A stretch of 64,000 nt of DNA from a virus. The stretch lies in the IMG/VR virus record IMGVR_UViG_3300008012_000023, positions 1 to 64,000 of that record. One strand, written 5' to 3'. Below the pieces are notes generated by a model. That model saw only the letters and a program-made list of their open reading frames with translations. It was not told where the DNA came from and searched no databases. This document shows positions 57,312-64,000 of this stretch, piece after piece (the stretch's first letter is position 1; every line of letters starts with the position of its first letter). The translations under genes and the position numbers were made by a program.

Positions 57312-58210
57312 TAAATGAATCCTATTTGTTCTATGTTGTTTCCAGAATCTTTACCTGTAAGTTTTCCATTTGCGAACTCCTGCAGACTGAATCCTTTTAC
57401 TGCTTCCCTGCTGTAGATAGGTTGTATCTGCACTGTGAAGATGCTAGAAGTTGGTGCCCAGGTTTCTGGAATCCTTGTAGAAGTAGACGAATACGATCCT
57501 TCACTTGCTTCGGGTAGATCTGCGCCTTGCGAGGTGCAGATATAATCAACGTTGTTTGTCATTTCAACCGTGAAGTTAGTGACCACCACTGGTATATTTT
57601 TGAACACGTGTTGACCGTAACCGTTTAACAACAATATAGGCGGTGGACTTCCTTTGAAATTTTCTTCTCCTCCAAAAAACATTTTTGTTACTGTTCTTAG
57701 AAAGTGCAGTGTTGCTACCCAATGCTGGGCATCGTCTTGATTTTGTACTGGAAACTCTCCAACTATTGTCATGTTGCTGGTTTCTGAATTTTGGTATGCG
57801 TAAAAAGGATAATTGTTGTGGACCATCGCCATTGGATTGTAAGCGGCCTGGTGCTGTATAATCACGTTTGGCGTCAATGGAAAAATAATTCCTCCAGTAT
57901 CTGATAATCTAGAAAGTATGCTGTATTTGGTGCCACCGGTTGTCTTGTCCTGTTTCTGTCCGTCTCCAAACATTACCTGTCGCAGATATGTGTTCGCTGT
58001 AGGAACTGTAAGTCTTACACGCCAGTCTGTCTGAAAATCTCTTCGGGTCCATGACGCATCCGCTCTCTGCCTCAAAGGCGATTCTGCGCCTTGCTGTAAT
58101 CCGGCACCCAGTAACCTGCCCAATGTTCTGTTGAAAACATTCGAGGCTACACCGCCTATCACATTGGCTAGTGATTTACCATCTGGGTTTGTCAAATTTG
58201 ATTCACTCAT
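57311..58210 (-). CDS. gp48: gp48-like baseplate tube initiator/cap protein
   Basis: 299 aa from ATG 58210; a GTG at 58264 in frame would overlap the promoters and is rejected. FQTDWRVRLTVPTANTYLRQ, GGIIFPLTPNVIIQHQAAYN, NNYPFYAYQNSETSNMTIVG and TLHFLRTVTKMFFGGEENF are the hallmarks of a tail-tube-like protein in myophages, placed with gp48/gp54 in T4-like genomes. It would sit on the baseplate hub and start tube polymerisation. It is the first late gene after the TATAAATA box at 58,252-58,259. Confidence 0.72.
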   Translation of the reverse strand: MSESNLTNPDGKSLANVIGGVASNVFNRTLGRLLGAGLQQGAESPLRQRADASWTRRDFQTDWRVRLTVPTANTYLRQVMFGDGQKQDKTTGGTKYSILSRLSDTGGIIFPLTPNVIIQHQAAYNPMAMVHNNYPFYAYQNSETSNMTIVGEFPVQNQDDAQHWVATLHFLRTVTKMFFGGEENFKGSPPPILLLNGYGQHVFKNIPVVVTNFTVEMTNNVDYICTSQGADLPEASEGSYSSTSTRIPETWAPTSSIFTVQIQPIYSREAVKGFSLQEFANGKLTGKDSGNNIEQIGFI

Positions 58211-58216
58211 TTTTCG

Positions 58217-58245
58217 TTGACTTAAATGTTTAAATTTTGTATAAT
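58217..58245 (+). promoter_or_regulatory. Early sigma-70-like promoter of gp55
   Basis: TTGACT (58217-58222), 17-bp spacer, TATAAT (58240-58245), followed by a 77-base leader with GGAGA (58315-58319) just before ATG 58323. The -35 begins seven bases upstream of the divergent gp48-like start codon (58210). The -10 box lies where the divergent late transcript should begin. Confidence 0.75.
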
Positions 58246-58251
58246 CAATAG

Positions 58252-58259
58252 TATTTATA
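58252..58259 (-). promoter_or_regulatory. T4-type late promoter of the baseplate/tail module
   Basis: Forward TATTTATA at 58252-58259, TATAAATA on the minus strand, an exact match to the T4 late consensus. It lies 41 bases upstream of ATG 58210, so the transcription start would fall near 58245-58240 and coincide with the -10 box of the opposite gp55 promoter. Confidence 0.75.
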
Positions 58260-58322
58260 GGCACAATTATAGGCGCACTTTATATCCCCTTCAGGCTCTA
58301 ATCGTTAATAAAACGGAGAAAT

Positions 58323-59261
58323 ATGAAAAAAGTAAACTATTTGAACAATCGAGACCTGATGCTCGAAATCCACAGGAGCAAGAACACCTACTGTTCATAC
58401 GTCGGAGAAGGCGACGACCAATACGATATTATCTTGACCGATGTGAAAAAAATTAATCAGCCAAACATCGCCAAAGCCAGAAAAGCACGTGCCAAAAGAA
58501 TGACGCAACAGGCATGGGAAGAAGCCAAGTCTCAAGGCATCAAGAGAGCAAAAATGAGCGACTACGAAGTTTCTCCCAGAAAAATAGACAAGACTGATCT
58601 AATTTTTAGGGTGATGTCTTTTGATCACATTCCGGTCGATTCCGAAAGGAAGAAAAATCCAAAAACACGTGCGGACCATCACGTGAAGATAAACTTTCCT
58701 CCATTCCAACACTTCAAACTTGACAAAAAAGGAAAACCAAGATGTGTGGGGAAAAGTCACTGGGTGGGAGGAATGAGCAACGGAGAATTTAAACACGACC
58801 ACGGTAAAATTACTAACAAACTGGCATTGATGTTCATGAAACTGTGCGAAAGATATGGCACAAGGTCAAACTGGAGAGGTTATACCTACAATGACGAAAT
58901 GCAGTCACAAGCGTTGATGCAATTGAGCCAGATAGGACTACAATTCGATGAATCAAAATCTGAAAATCCATTTGCGTACTACACCGCCGCAATCACAAAT
59001 TCATTTACTCGAATACTGAATCTTGAAAAGAAAAATCAAAATATCAGAGACGACATAATGGAGATGAATAATTTGATGCCTAGTTTCACAAGACAGAATC
59101 AAAACGAAGTAGAGGCAAAAAAATTTGCCGGCAAGTACAGAAAAGAAAAGCAAGAAGTTGCGCCTGTGAAAACTTACACAAAAAAAGCAATTAAAGAGTT
59201 GAATAAGAGGTTAAAAAATACAGGTAAAATTTCTGCTAACGATTTCGAAGAGGTAAAATAA
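58323..59261 (+). CDS. gp55: Late-transcription sigma factor gp55
   Basis: 312 aa against 185 in T4. The sigma-2-like core is in the second half: ITNKLALMFMKLCERYGTRS, YTYNDEMQSQALMQLSQIGL, FDESKSENPFAYYTAAITNS and LEKKNQNIRDDIMEMNN match gp55-type proteins in order. Gp55 joins the host RNA polymerase core and directs it to TATAAATA late promoters. The first 150 residues are a basic extension that T4 gp55 does not have. The gene order gp55-gp47-gp46 is conserved with T4. An early promoter with a GGAGA ribosome site precedes it. Confidence 0.82.
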   Translation: MKKVNYLNNRDLMLEIHRSKNTYCSYVGEGDDQYDIILTDVKKINQPNIAKARKARAKRMTQQAWEEAKSQGIKRAKMSDYEVSPRKIDKTDLIFRVMSFDHIPVDSERKKNPKTRADHHVKINFPPFQHFKLDKKGKPRCVGKSHWVGGMSNGEFKHDHGKITNKLALMFMKLCERYGTRSNWRGYTYNDEMQSQALMQLSQIGLQFDESKSENPFAYYTAAITNSFTRILNLEKKNQNIRDDIMEMNNLMPSFTRQNQNEVEAKKFAGKYRKEKQEVAPVKTYTKKAIKELNKRLKNTGKISANDFEEVK

Positions 59262-59264
59262 ACT

Positions 59265-60287
59265 ATGCCATTATTCAAAAAGGCGGCCTGTTTCACAGAC
59301 ATACATTTTGGGCTAAAAGGAAATTCTCGTGTACACAACGACGACTGTGAATCTTTTATCAAATGGTTCATACAACAGGCCAAAGCACAAGGTTGTGAAA
59401 CCTGTATTTTTCTAGGCGACTGGCATCACCACAGAAGTTCCACAAATGTATCCACAATGAACTACACAGTGTCAAACATGGAAAGACTAGGTGCGGCATT
59501 TGAAAAAGTTTATGTGATAATGGGCAATCATGATCTTTTCTACAGAGAAAAAAGAGAAATCAATTCCATGGAATTTATAAGATATATTCCAAATGTGCAT
59601 ATTGTCAACGAGTGGCTTGTCGACGATGAATGTGCTATTATTCCTTGGATAGTCGAAGACGAATATAAAAAAATACCCGAAATGAAACAGAAATATATCT
59701 TTGGACATTTTGAATTGCCATATTTCAAAATGAATGCCATGGTAGAAATGCCGGACGTGGGCACAATCCAGGCCGATCATTTTGTTAACCAAGAATATGT
59801 TTTTACAGGACATTTTCATAAAAGACAAATTAGGAAAAACATTCACTACATTGGTAATGCTTTTCCGCACAACTACGCAGATGCCGGTGACGACGAACGT
59901 GGCATGATGATTCTTGAGTGGGGCGGTCAGCCCAAATACTTTAATTGGCCCGGAATGCCAAAATATAGACACTATAAAATAAGCAACCTACTAGCAGACA
60001 CCGACAGGATGTTGGAAGAAAGGATGTATGTAAGGGTGGGTCTAGACATAAAAATTTCCTACGAAGAAGCCAATTTCATAAGAGAAACATTTATCGAAAA
60101 ATACAAATTGAGAGAACTACAACTGATACCCGAACAATTGGATCAGGCAGAGGCAAAACCTGTAAAAGTTGAAAAATTTGACTCAGTTGACCAGATTGTG
60201 ATCAAACAGTTGGAAAGCGTTGATTCAAAAACTTTTGATAAAAATATTTTAATGGCAATTTACAACAACTTAGATGTCAACAACTAA
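59265..60287 (+). CDS. gp47: Recombination endonuclease subunit gp47 (Mre11/SbcD-like)
   Basis: 340 aa, as in T4 (339 aa). Metallophosphoesterase motifs are complete: FTDIHFG (D12, H14), FLGDWHH (D52), MGNHD (88-90), GHFE (about 147) and GHFHKR (about 183). With gp46 it forms the nuclease-ATPase that resects DNA ends for recombination-dependent replication and degrades host DNA. Its last 14 bases overlap the 58-aa ORF. It starts four bases after the gp55 stop. Confidence 0.93.
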   Translation: MPLFKKAACFTDIHFGLKGNSRVHNDDCESFIKWFIQQAKAQGCETCIFLGDWHHHRSSTNVSTMNYTVSNMERLGAAFEKVYVIMGNHDLFYREKREINSMEFIRYIPNVHIVNEWLVDDECAIIPWIVEDEYKKIPEMKQKYIFGHFELPYFKMNAMVEMPDVGTIQADHFVNQEYVFTGHFHKRQIRKNIHYIGNAFPHNYADAGDDERGMMILEWGGQPKYFNWPGMPKYRHYKISNLLADTDRMLEERMYVRVGLDIKISYEEANFIRETFIEKYKLRELQLIPEQLDQAEAKPVKVEKFDSVDQIVIKQLESVDSKTFDKNILMAIYNNLDVNN

Positions 60288-60450
60288 AAAAAGAATAACA
60301 AAAAAGAAATTAATGGAGATATTAAAAAAAACTCCAGAAGAACACAGGTTCATTGACGATTTTTTCACACGTAAAAGAACACACAAAGAGTGGTTACAGG
60401 AATACTGGAGATGGAGAGCAAAAAAGGAAAGACACGATGCTGACAATTAG
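60274..60450 (+). CDS. 58-aa basic protein bridging gp47 and gp46
   Basis: ATG 60274 lies inside the gp47 end and the stop TAG (60448-60450) lies inside the gp46 start, with 14-base overlaps on both sides. The product is basic and helical (STTKKRITKKKLMEILKKT) with an aromatic end WLQEYWRWRAKKE. T4 also has very small genes around 46/47, but I cannot show homology. The double overlap suggests coupled translation and perhaps a role in the complex. Shorter than usual cut-offs. Confidence 0.6.
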   Translation: MSTTKKRITKKKLMEILKKTPEEHRFIDDFFTRKRTHKEWLQEYWRWRAKKERHDADN

Positions 60451-62206
60451 GACTCTCACTGTAAAGAATTTCTTGTCTGTTGGCAATCAGGCTCAGGCCA
60501 TCAATTTTGACAACAAAAATTTAGTTTTAGTAATAGGTGAAAACATGGACCTCGGCGGTGATGACGCAGGGGCCAGAAACGGAACAGGAAAAACCACAAT
60601 CATTAATGCGATAAGTTATGTGTTTTTTGGCGATGCTCTCACGCAAATCAGGAAAGACAATCTAGTCAACAAAACAAACAACAAAGAAATGCTAGTGGCA
60701 GTGGAGTTTGAAAAAAATGGTACCAAATACAAAATCGAAAGAGGCAGAAAACCTCAGGTTTTGAGGTTCTACGCAAACGACATCGAGCAGGCATCCAACG
60801 AGGCACAAGGAGAGAACAGGGAGACTCAGGCAGAGATCAACAAACTTTTAGGTATGACTCACGCTATGTTCAAAAATATAGTGGCTCTAAATACCTATTC
60901 CCAACCGTTCCTGTCTACAAAACAAGCAGAACAAAGAGAAATCATAGAACAATTATTGGGAATAACACTTTTGAGTGAAAAAGCAGACATACTCAAGGAG
61001 CAAATGAAAGCAACAAAACTTCAATCAACCGAAGAAAAATATAAAATAGATTCCACCATTGCTTCAAATGAGAAAATAGAAGACTCGATAAAAAATTTGA
61101 AATTAAGAAATTCGGCATGGCAGTCAGCACAGAAAGAGGACATTAAAAAGTTTAATTCTGCTATTGAGGAATTGGAAAAGGTTGATATAAAGAACGAACT
61201 AGAACTACACAAAAAAATACAAAAGCAACAGGATGATCTCAAATCCCTTAGAAGTCTTGAAAAAGAACGTGCATACCACGAAGATAGCCTTACTAAGACT
61301 GTAAGACAACTGGATCTAAAAAAGAAAGACATAGATTATGCAAATGATGCCAAGTGTCCAACCTGTGAACAGTCACTGCACGACGAGAAACACCAACAAC
61401 TGTTAAAAAAACTTAATACCGATCTAGAAGAACTACAGAAAGACGAACAAAAACTATCTAATGAATTGAAAGAAATAAACAGTTCGATAGAAAAAATAGG
61501 TGATGTTGGTCCTTTACCAGACACTTTTTATGACTCAATCGATGAAGCATACAATCATCAGGGTACCTTGAAGGATTTGAAAAGACAACTGGAGCAAACA
61601 GAAAAAAAAGAAAATCCTTATCAAGAACAGATAGACGACCTAACAGATTCTGCCTTGCAGAAAATAGATTACACCAAACTAAATGAGTTGGAAGACCTAT
61701 CGAGACACCAGGATTTCTTATATAAACTACTGACGGCGAAAGATTCTTTTGTGAGAACAAGAATAATAGAGCAAAACCTAACATATCTAAATCAACGTTT
61801 GGCTTGGTACCTCAGTCAAGTAAAACTGCCACACACAGTAATTTTCCAATCCGACCTCACAGTGCAGATAGAAGAGCTAGGCAGAGAATTAGACTTTGAC
61901 AATTTGAGTCGAGGCGAAAGGAACAGATTGATTCTAAGTATGAGCTGGGCATTCAGAGACGTATGGGAGAGTCTGTATCAACAGATCAACTTGCTGTTCA
62001 TAGACGAATTGATAGACGCAGGTATGGATACATCGGGCGTGGAAAGTTCAATGGCAGTGCTAAAAGAAATGGCACGTACACAACAAAAAAATATATTCCT
62101 TATCTCACACAAAGACGAACTGGTAAGCAGGGTCAATTCTGTGCTTAAAGTGATCAAAGAAAACGGTTTTACAAATTACGCCAATGACGTGGAAATTGTC
62201 ATATGA
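60437..62206 (+). CDS. gp46: Recombination endonuclease subunit gp46 (Rad50/SbcC-like ATPase)
   Basis: 589 aa from ATG 60437 (AAGGAAA upstream); the longer frame from 60353 lies across the 58-aa ORF and is rejected. Walker A is GARNGTGKTT (about 45-54), the zinc hook is C307-P-T-C310 between two coiled coils, the ABC signature is LSRGERNR (near 489) and Walker B is LLFIDELIDAGMD (about 519-531). It is the SMC-like partner of gp47 and tethers DNA ends. T4 gp46 has 560 residues. The last four bases overlap the next ATG. Confidence 0.93.
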   Translation: MLTIRTLTVKNFLSVGNQAQAINFDNKNLVLVIGENMDLGGDDAGARNGTGKTTIINAISYVFFGDALTQIRKDNLVNKTNNKEMLVAVEFEKNGTKYKIERGRKPQVLRFYANDIEQASNEAQGENRETQAEINKLLGMTHAMFKNIVALNTYSQPFLSTKQAEQREIIEQLLGITLLSEKADILKEQMKATKLQSTEEKYKIDSTIASNEKIEDSIKNLKLRNSAWQSAQKEDIKKFNSAIEELEKVDIKNELELHKKIQKQQDDLKSLRSLEKERAYHEDSLTKTVRQLDLKKKDIDYANDAKCPTCEQSLHDEKHQQLLKKLNTDLEELQKDEQKLSNELKEINSSIEKIGDVGPLPDTFYDSIDEAYNHQGTLKDLKRQLEQTEKKENPYQEQIDDLTDSALQKIDYTKLNELEDLSRHQDFLYKLLTAKDSFVRTRIIEQNLTYLNQRLAWYLSQVKLPHTVIFQSDLTVQIEELGRELDFDNLSRGERNRLILSMSWAFRDVWESLYQQINLLFIDELIDAGMDTSGVESSMAVLKEMARTQQKNIFLISHKDELVSRVNSVLKVIKENGFTNYANDVEIVI

Positions 62207-62688
62207 AAACTCTAGTCACGGGTGGTAACGGCAGGTTTGCCTCTCAACTAAAAAAATACCTCAACGGTGATTATCTTGGCAAAAACGAACTTGACCTGGG
62301 TAACATAAAAGATATTGCTAAATTAAGTGAATACGATTGTGTAATACACACGGCCACGGGCACACCATCGGTCAATCAGAATTTACTTTTTTTGATTTAT
62401 AAAACCAAGGCCAAAAAAGTTTTTCTCTTTACCAGCAAACAAGGCACATTTTTGAATTGGAAACAACCCGGAAACATGATGTATGGTATAGAAAAACTTG
62501 TGATGAATTTTATGATTTACAGATTCAACATGGAACACGAAAACTGCCAACTAGTCGAACCCGGACATATGGGCACCGAACAGGATTACGACACCATGGC
62601 CCAAAAATTCAAGAATTATATAGATACTTGGAAATATTCTAAAAATCAAATATACGATCTTGCCAGAGACCGTTTCATTGCTTATTGA
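62203..62688 (+). CDS. Short SDR/epimerase-like NAD(P)-binding protein
   Basis: 161 aa, coupled to gp46 by an ATGA overlap. MKTLVTGGNGRFASQLKKYL has the glycine-rich Rossmann loop, YDCVIHTATGTPS the next strand, and YGIEKLVMNF the catalytic YxxxK of SDR enzymes. It lacks roughly the C-terminal substrate half of an extended SDR (about 300 residues). It may be a minimal reductase or a scaffold. It converges on the 2OG-oxygenase gene with a seven-base overlap and no terminator. Confidence 0.65.
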   Translation: MKTLVTGGNGRFASQLKKYLNGDYLGKNELDLGNIKDIAKLSEYDCVIHTATGTPSVNQNLLFLIYKTKAKKVFLFTSKQGTFLNWKQPGNMMYGIEKLVMNFMIYRFNMEHENCQLVEPGHMGTEQDYDTMAQKFKNYIDTWKYSKNQIYDLARDRFIAY

Positions 62689-63245
62689 TACCTAACGTAC
62701 AAACTCTTCCTATCGCCGGATTTTACAGGATAGGCCGTGGAATGATAGGTATTTTTGCCGCACAACAAACTGTATCCTCTGTTTACCTTGTAATCAAAAA
62801 TTTTGAAAGGCATGTCGTCTTCGCTGTAGTGGAGTGCAGTGCCTGGATGCACACCTGTAGACAGGTAGATCTGCAGGCTTAACTTTATTGATGGGTCATC
62901 CACATGAGTTTTCAATACGTAGGGCGGTTGATCATACCAAATGTCCAAAGAGGACAATGTCAACTCTGTTTCAAACGCCTCTTCCAGTGCCTTTATAAGT
63001 TTTGCGTTGGAAAAAATTATTGTCAATTCTCTTACCAGCAAATTGGAATAGTCTGCCTTGTGCCTGTTTTGGTTTTCTTGCCCGCGAAGTTTTGATTTTT
63101 CCAAATTGTCAACGTTGGAATTGATGTGTTCCAGCATCTTTTCATCGAAAAAGTTTTCATATTCTTGGTAAACAAACTGTGATTTTTTGGTAATTGGTGT
63201 TTTTTGTATTGACTCGACCAAGAATTTAGTGCTATCATTGTTCAT
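62682..63245 (-). CDS. 2OG-Fe(II) oxygenase-like protein
   Basis: 187 aa. LKTHVDDPSIKLSLQIYLST supplies H-x-D, GKNTYHSTAYPVKSGDRKSL the distal His, and R in DRKSLYVRY the 2-oxoglutarate contact, so the HxD...H...R set is present. Such enzymes hydroxylate proteins, nucleic-acid bases or small molecules. Common in marine T4-like phages; substrate unknown. It is divergent from the gene at 63,285 and contains that gene's promoter near its 5' end. Confidence 0.75.
   Translation of the reverse strand: MNNDSTKFLVESIQKTPITKKSQFVYQEYENFFDEKMLEHINSNVDNLEKSKLRGQENQNRHKADYSNLLVRELTIIFSNAKLIKALEEAFETELTLSSLDIWYDQPPYVLKTHVDDPSIKLSLQIYLSTGVHPGTALHYSEDDMPFKIFDYKVNRGYSLLCGKNTYHSTAYPVKSGDRKSLYVRYQ
63209..63238 (+). 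promoter_or_regulatory. Early sigma-70-like promoter inside the oxygenase gene
   Basis: TTGACT (63209-63214), 18-bp spacer, TATCAT (63233-63238), on the strand opposite to the oxygenase gene. It is followed by a 46-base leader with AAGGAGA (63272-63278) and ATG 63285. One mismatch in the -10 box. Confidence 0.55.
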
Positions 63246-63284
63246 ACGTTAATTAATTAGCGTGAATAACAAAGGAGATCAAAA

Positions 63285-63482
63285 ATGTCTGAGACACATG
63301 ATCAAATAATGTCTACAATTCAAACCTACTCTGAGGAGAACTCAAAGTTCACAGATAAAGGTGTGAAGGCTAGTGCCACAAGAGCAAGAAAGGCACTTGC
63401 AGAATTAGGCAAATTAATAAAAGCAAGAAGAAAAGAAATCCAAGAAGTAAAAAACGCGGCGAAAGAATCAGCGTCTGCGTAA
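63285..63482 (+). CDS. Small basic helical (histone-like) phage protein
   Basis: 65 aa. After an acidic start, KFTDKGVKASATRARKALAE and ELGKLIKARRKEIQEVKNAA form one long basic helix. This is a common small protein in marine T4-like phages and recalls histone H1/Hc1-like helical DNA-binding proteins; DNA binding is suggested only by charge. AAGGAGA lies six bases before ATG. A strong terminator follows 25 bases after the stop, so the gene is monocistronic. Confidence 0.68.
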   Translation: MSETHDQIMSTIQTYSEENSKFTDKGVKASATRARKALAELGKLIKARRKEIQEVKNAAKESASA

Positions 63483-63507
63483 CTTATTTTAATTGGATCC
63501 AATTTAG

Positions 63508-63538
63508 AAAGCCTCTACAATTTTTTTGTAGGGGCTTT
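63508..63538. terminator. Bidirectional rho-independent terminator
   Basis: AAAGCCTCTACAA (63508-63520) pairs with TTGTAGGGGCTTT (63526-63538) in 13 positions (one G-U in RNA) around a five-base T loop. T-runs flank the stem on the right (63536-63542) and A's on the left, so it works for both converging genes. The minus-strand gene's stop codon (63517-63515) is inside the stem. Confidence 0.88.
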
Positions 63539-63937
63539 TTTTATCACATTACCATGAATACGAACTCTTATGTGTCCGTTGTAATATTCGTCGCTTTCAA
63601 GAACTTTCCTGGAAAATTGTTCTCTGGCCTCGATGTAATTGCACTCTCCTCTGGTCCTACAGAAAAATAATATTTCTCTTACAATGTTGTTTGTTCCTTG
63701 CGACTCTATGTCTTTGAGCAACTCGTCGTTACTGCCGTAATAATCTCTCCAGTCTGATTCTATCTTGAACCTTCTCTTGTTTTTTCTACCTTTCAACGGC
63801 GGTCTTGATCTTTTGAATTTTGCCAGTTTTTTACCAATATATTTCCGTCCATTGTTTTTGTTCAGTATTTCATAGACAAAACCTTCACAATCTTTTGGTA
63901 ATTCTTCCACTGCGTTTCCTTTGTAAATCCAAGACAT
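63515..63937 (-). CDS. GIY-YIG-like small nuclease-fold protein
   Basis: 140 aa from ATG 63937; an upstream ATG at 63982 adds an unlikely hydrophobic leader. GFVYEILNKNNGRKYIGKKL has the spaced Y...YIG pair of the GIY-YIG domain, followed by a basic loop (FKRSRPPLKGRKNKRRFK), SDWRDYYGSNDELLKDIES and CNYIEAREQFSRKVLE (E as the possible metal ligand). It may be a free-standing endonuclease or a domesticated homing-type domain. TTTAAATA just upstream is a one-mismatch late box. Its stop lies within the terminator stem. Confidence 0.65.
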   Translation of the reverse strand: MSWIYKGNAVEELPKDCEGFVYEILNKNNGRKYIGKKLAKFKRSRPPLKGRKNKRRFKIESDWRDYYGSNDELLKDIESQGTNNIVREILFFCRTRGECNYIEAREQFSRKVLESDEYYNGHIRVRIHGNVIKKAPTKKL

Positions 63938-64000
63938 CGTGGTATTTAAAGCCAAAAAGATTGACTCGGAAAGAAAACTCATATAAACAAGTGCGATAGG

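Noticed and set aside
58211-58264. GTG 58264 as start of the gp48-like gene
   Set aside because: It would place the late promoter and the gp55 promoter inside the coding region and adds a non-conserved leader.
1-64000. tRNA genes, CRISPR arrays, insertion sequences, integrase or attachment sites
   Set aside because: None could be supported by reading. No cloverleaf-like segment was found in the few non-coding gaps, there are no regularly spaced repeats, and no transposase or integrase motifs in any frame.

Overview
The window is a 64 kb piece of a marine T4-like myovirus. Neither end of the window is a genome end. The evidence is a block of recognisable T4 homologues: late sigma gp55, recombination nuclease gp47/gp46, RNase H-type 5' nuclease, and baseplate proteins gp25, gp6, gp5, gp53 and gp48-like. 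Low G+C, a queE gene, a MoxR-VWA pair, a NodU-type carbamoyltransferase, twitch-domain radical SAM proteins and glycine-rich or multi-paralogue tail fibres recall marine T4-like phages of SAR11 (Pelagibacter) and cyanobacteria. The SAR11 assignment is inference, because nothing in the window names the host.

Layout. (1) 1-12,013, plus strand: compact early/middle genes (queE, an SGNH-like protein, RNase H-type nuclease, a glycosyltransferase-like protein, small conserved unknowns, MoxR AAA+ ATPase with VWA/metallopeptidase partner, two tandem one-helix membrane microproteins, small conserved proteins). (2) 27,708-11,987, minus strand: an uninterrupted, overlapping accessory cassette of glycosyltransferases, five paralogous N-twitch radical SAM proteins, two SGNH hydrolase-like proteins, a methyltransferase flanked by two related 34-35 aa microproteins, a GNAT-like protein, a mini HhH-GPD glycosylase, a carbamoyltransferase and a lipoprotein-like microprotein. 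(3) 58,210-27,756, minus strand: late virion genes from the baseplate (gp48-like, gp53, hub proteins, gp25, gp6), through a giant 4198-aa structural protein, to three paralogous tail fibre proteins and a glycine-rich adhesin. (4) 58,323-62,688, plus strand: gp55, gp47, a 58-aa bridging ORF, gp46 and a short SDR-like protein. (5) 62,682-63,937: a 2OG-oxygenase-like gene, a small basic helical protein and a GIY-YIG-like protein, closed by a strong terminator.

Regulation can be read directly. Early promoters look like host sigma-70 (TTGACN, 16-18 bp, TATAAT). Four of them place the -10 box only 5-7 bases before the start codon, which predicts leaderless mRNAs. T4-type late boxes (TATAAATA) precede the gp48-like gene and gp6. 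The gp55 promoter and the first late promoter overlap head to head between 58,217 and 58,259, which suggests a compact early/late switch.

How the genes fit together: gp55 would redirect transcription to the late boxes and the whole minus-strand tail module. No terminator was found between the tail fibres and the accessory cassette, so late transcripts could run into it, in addition to its own leaderless early promoter. The cassette looks like a pathway that builds and decorates a glycan or modifies peptides; its product cannot be read from sequence alone. No tRNA, CRISPR array, insertion sequence or integrase was seen.
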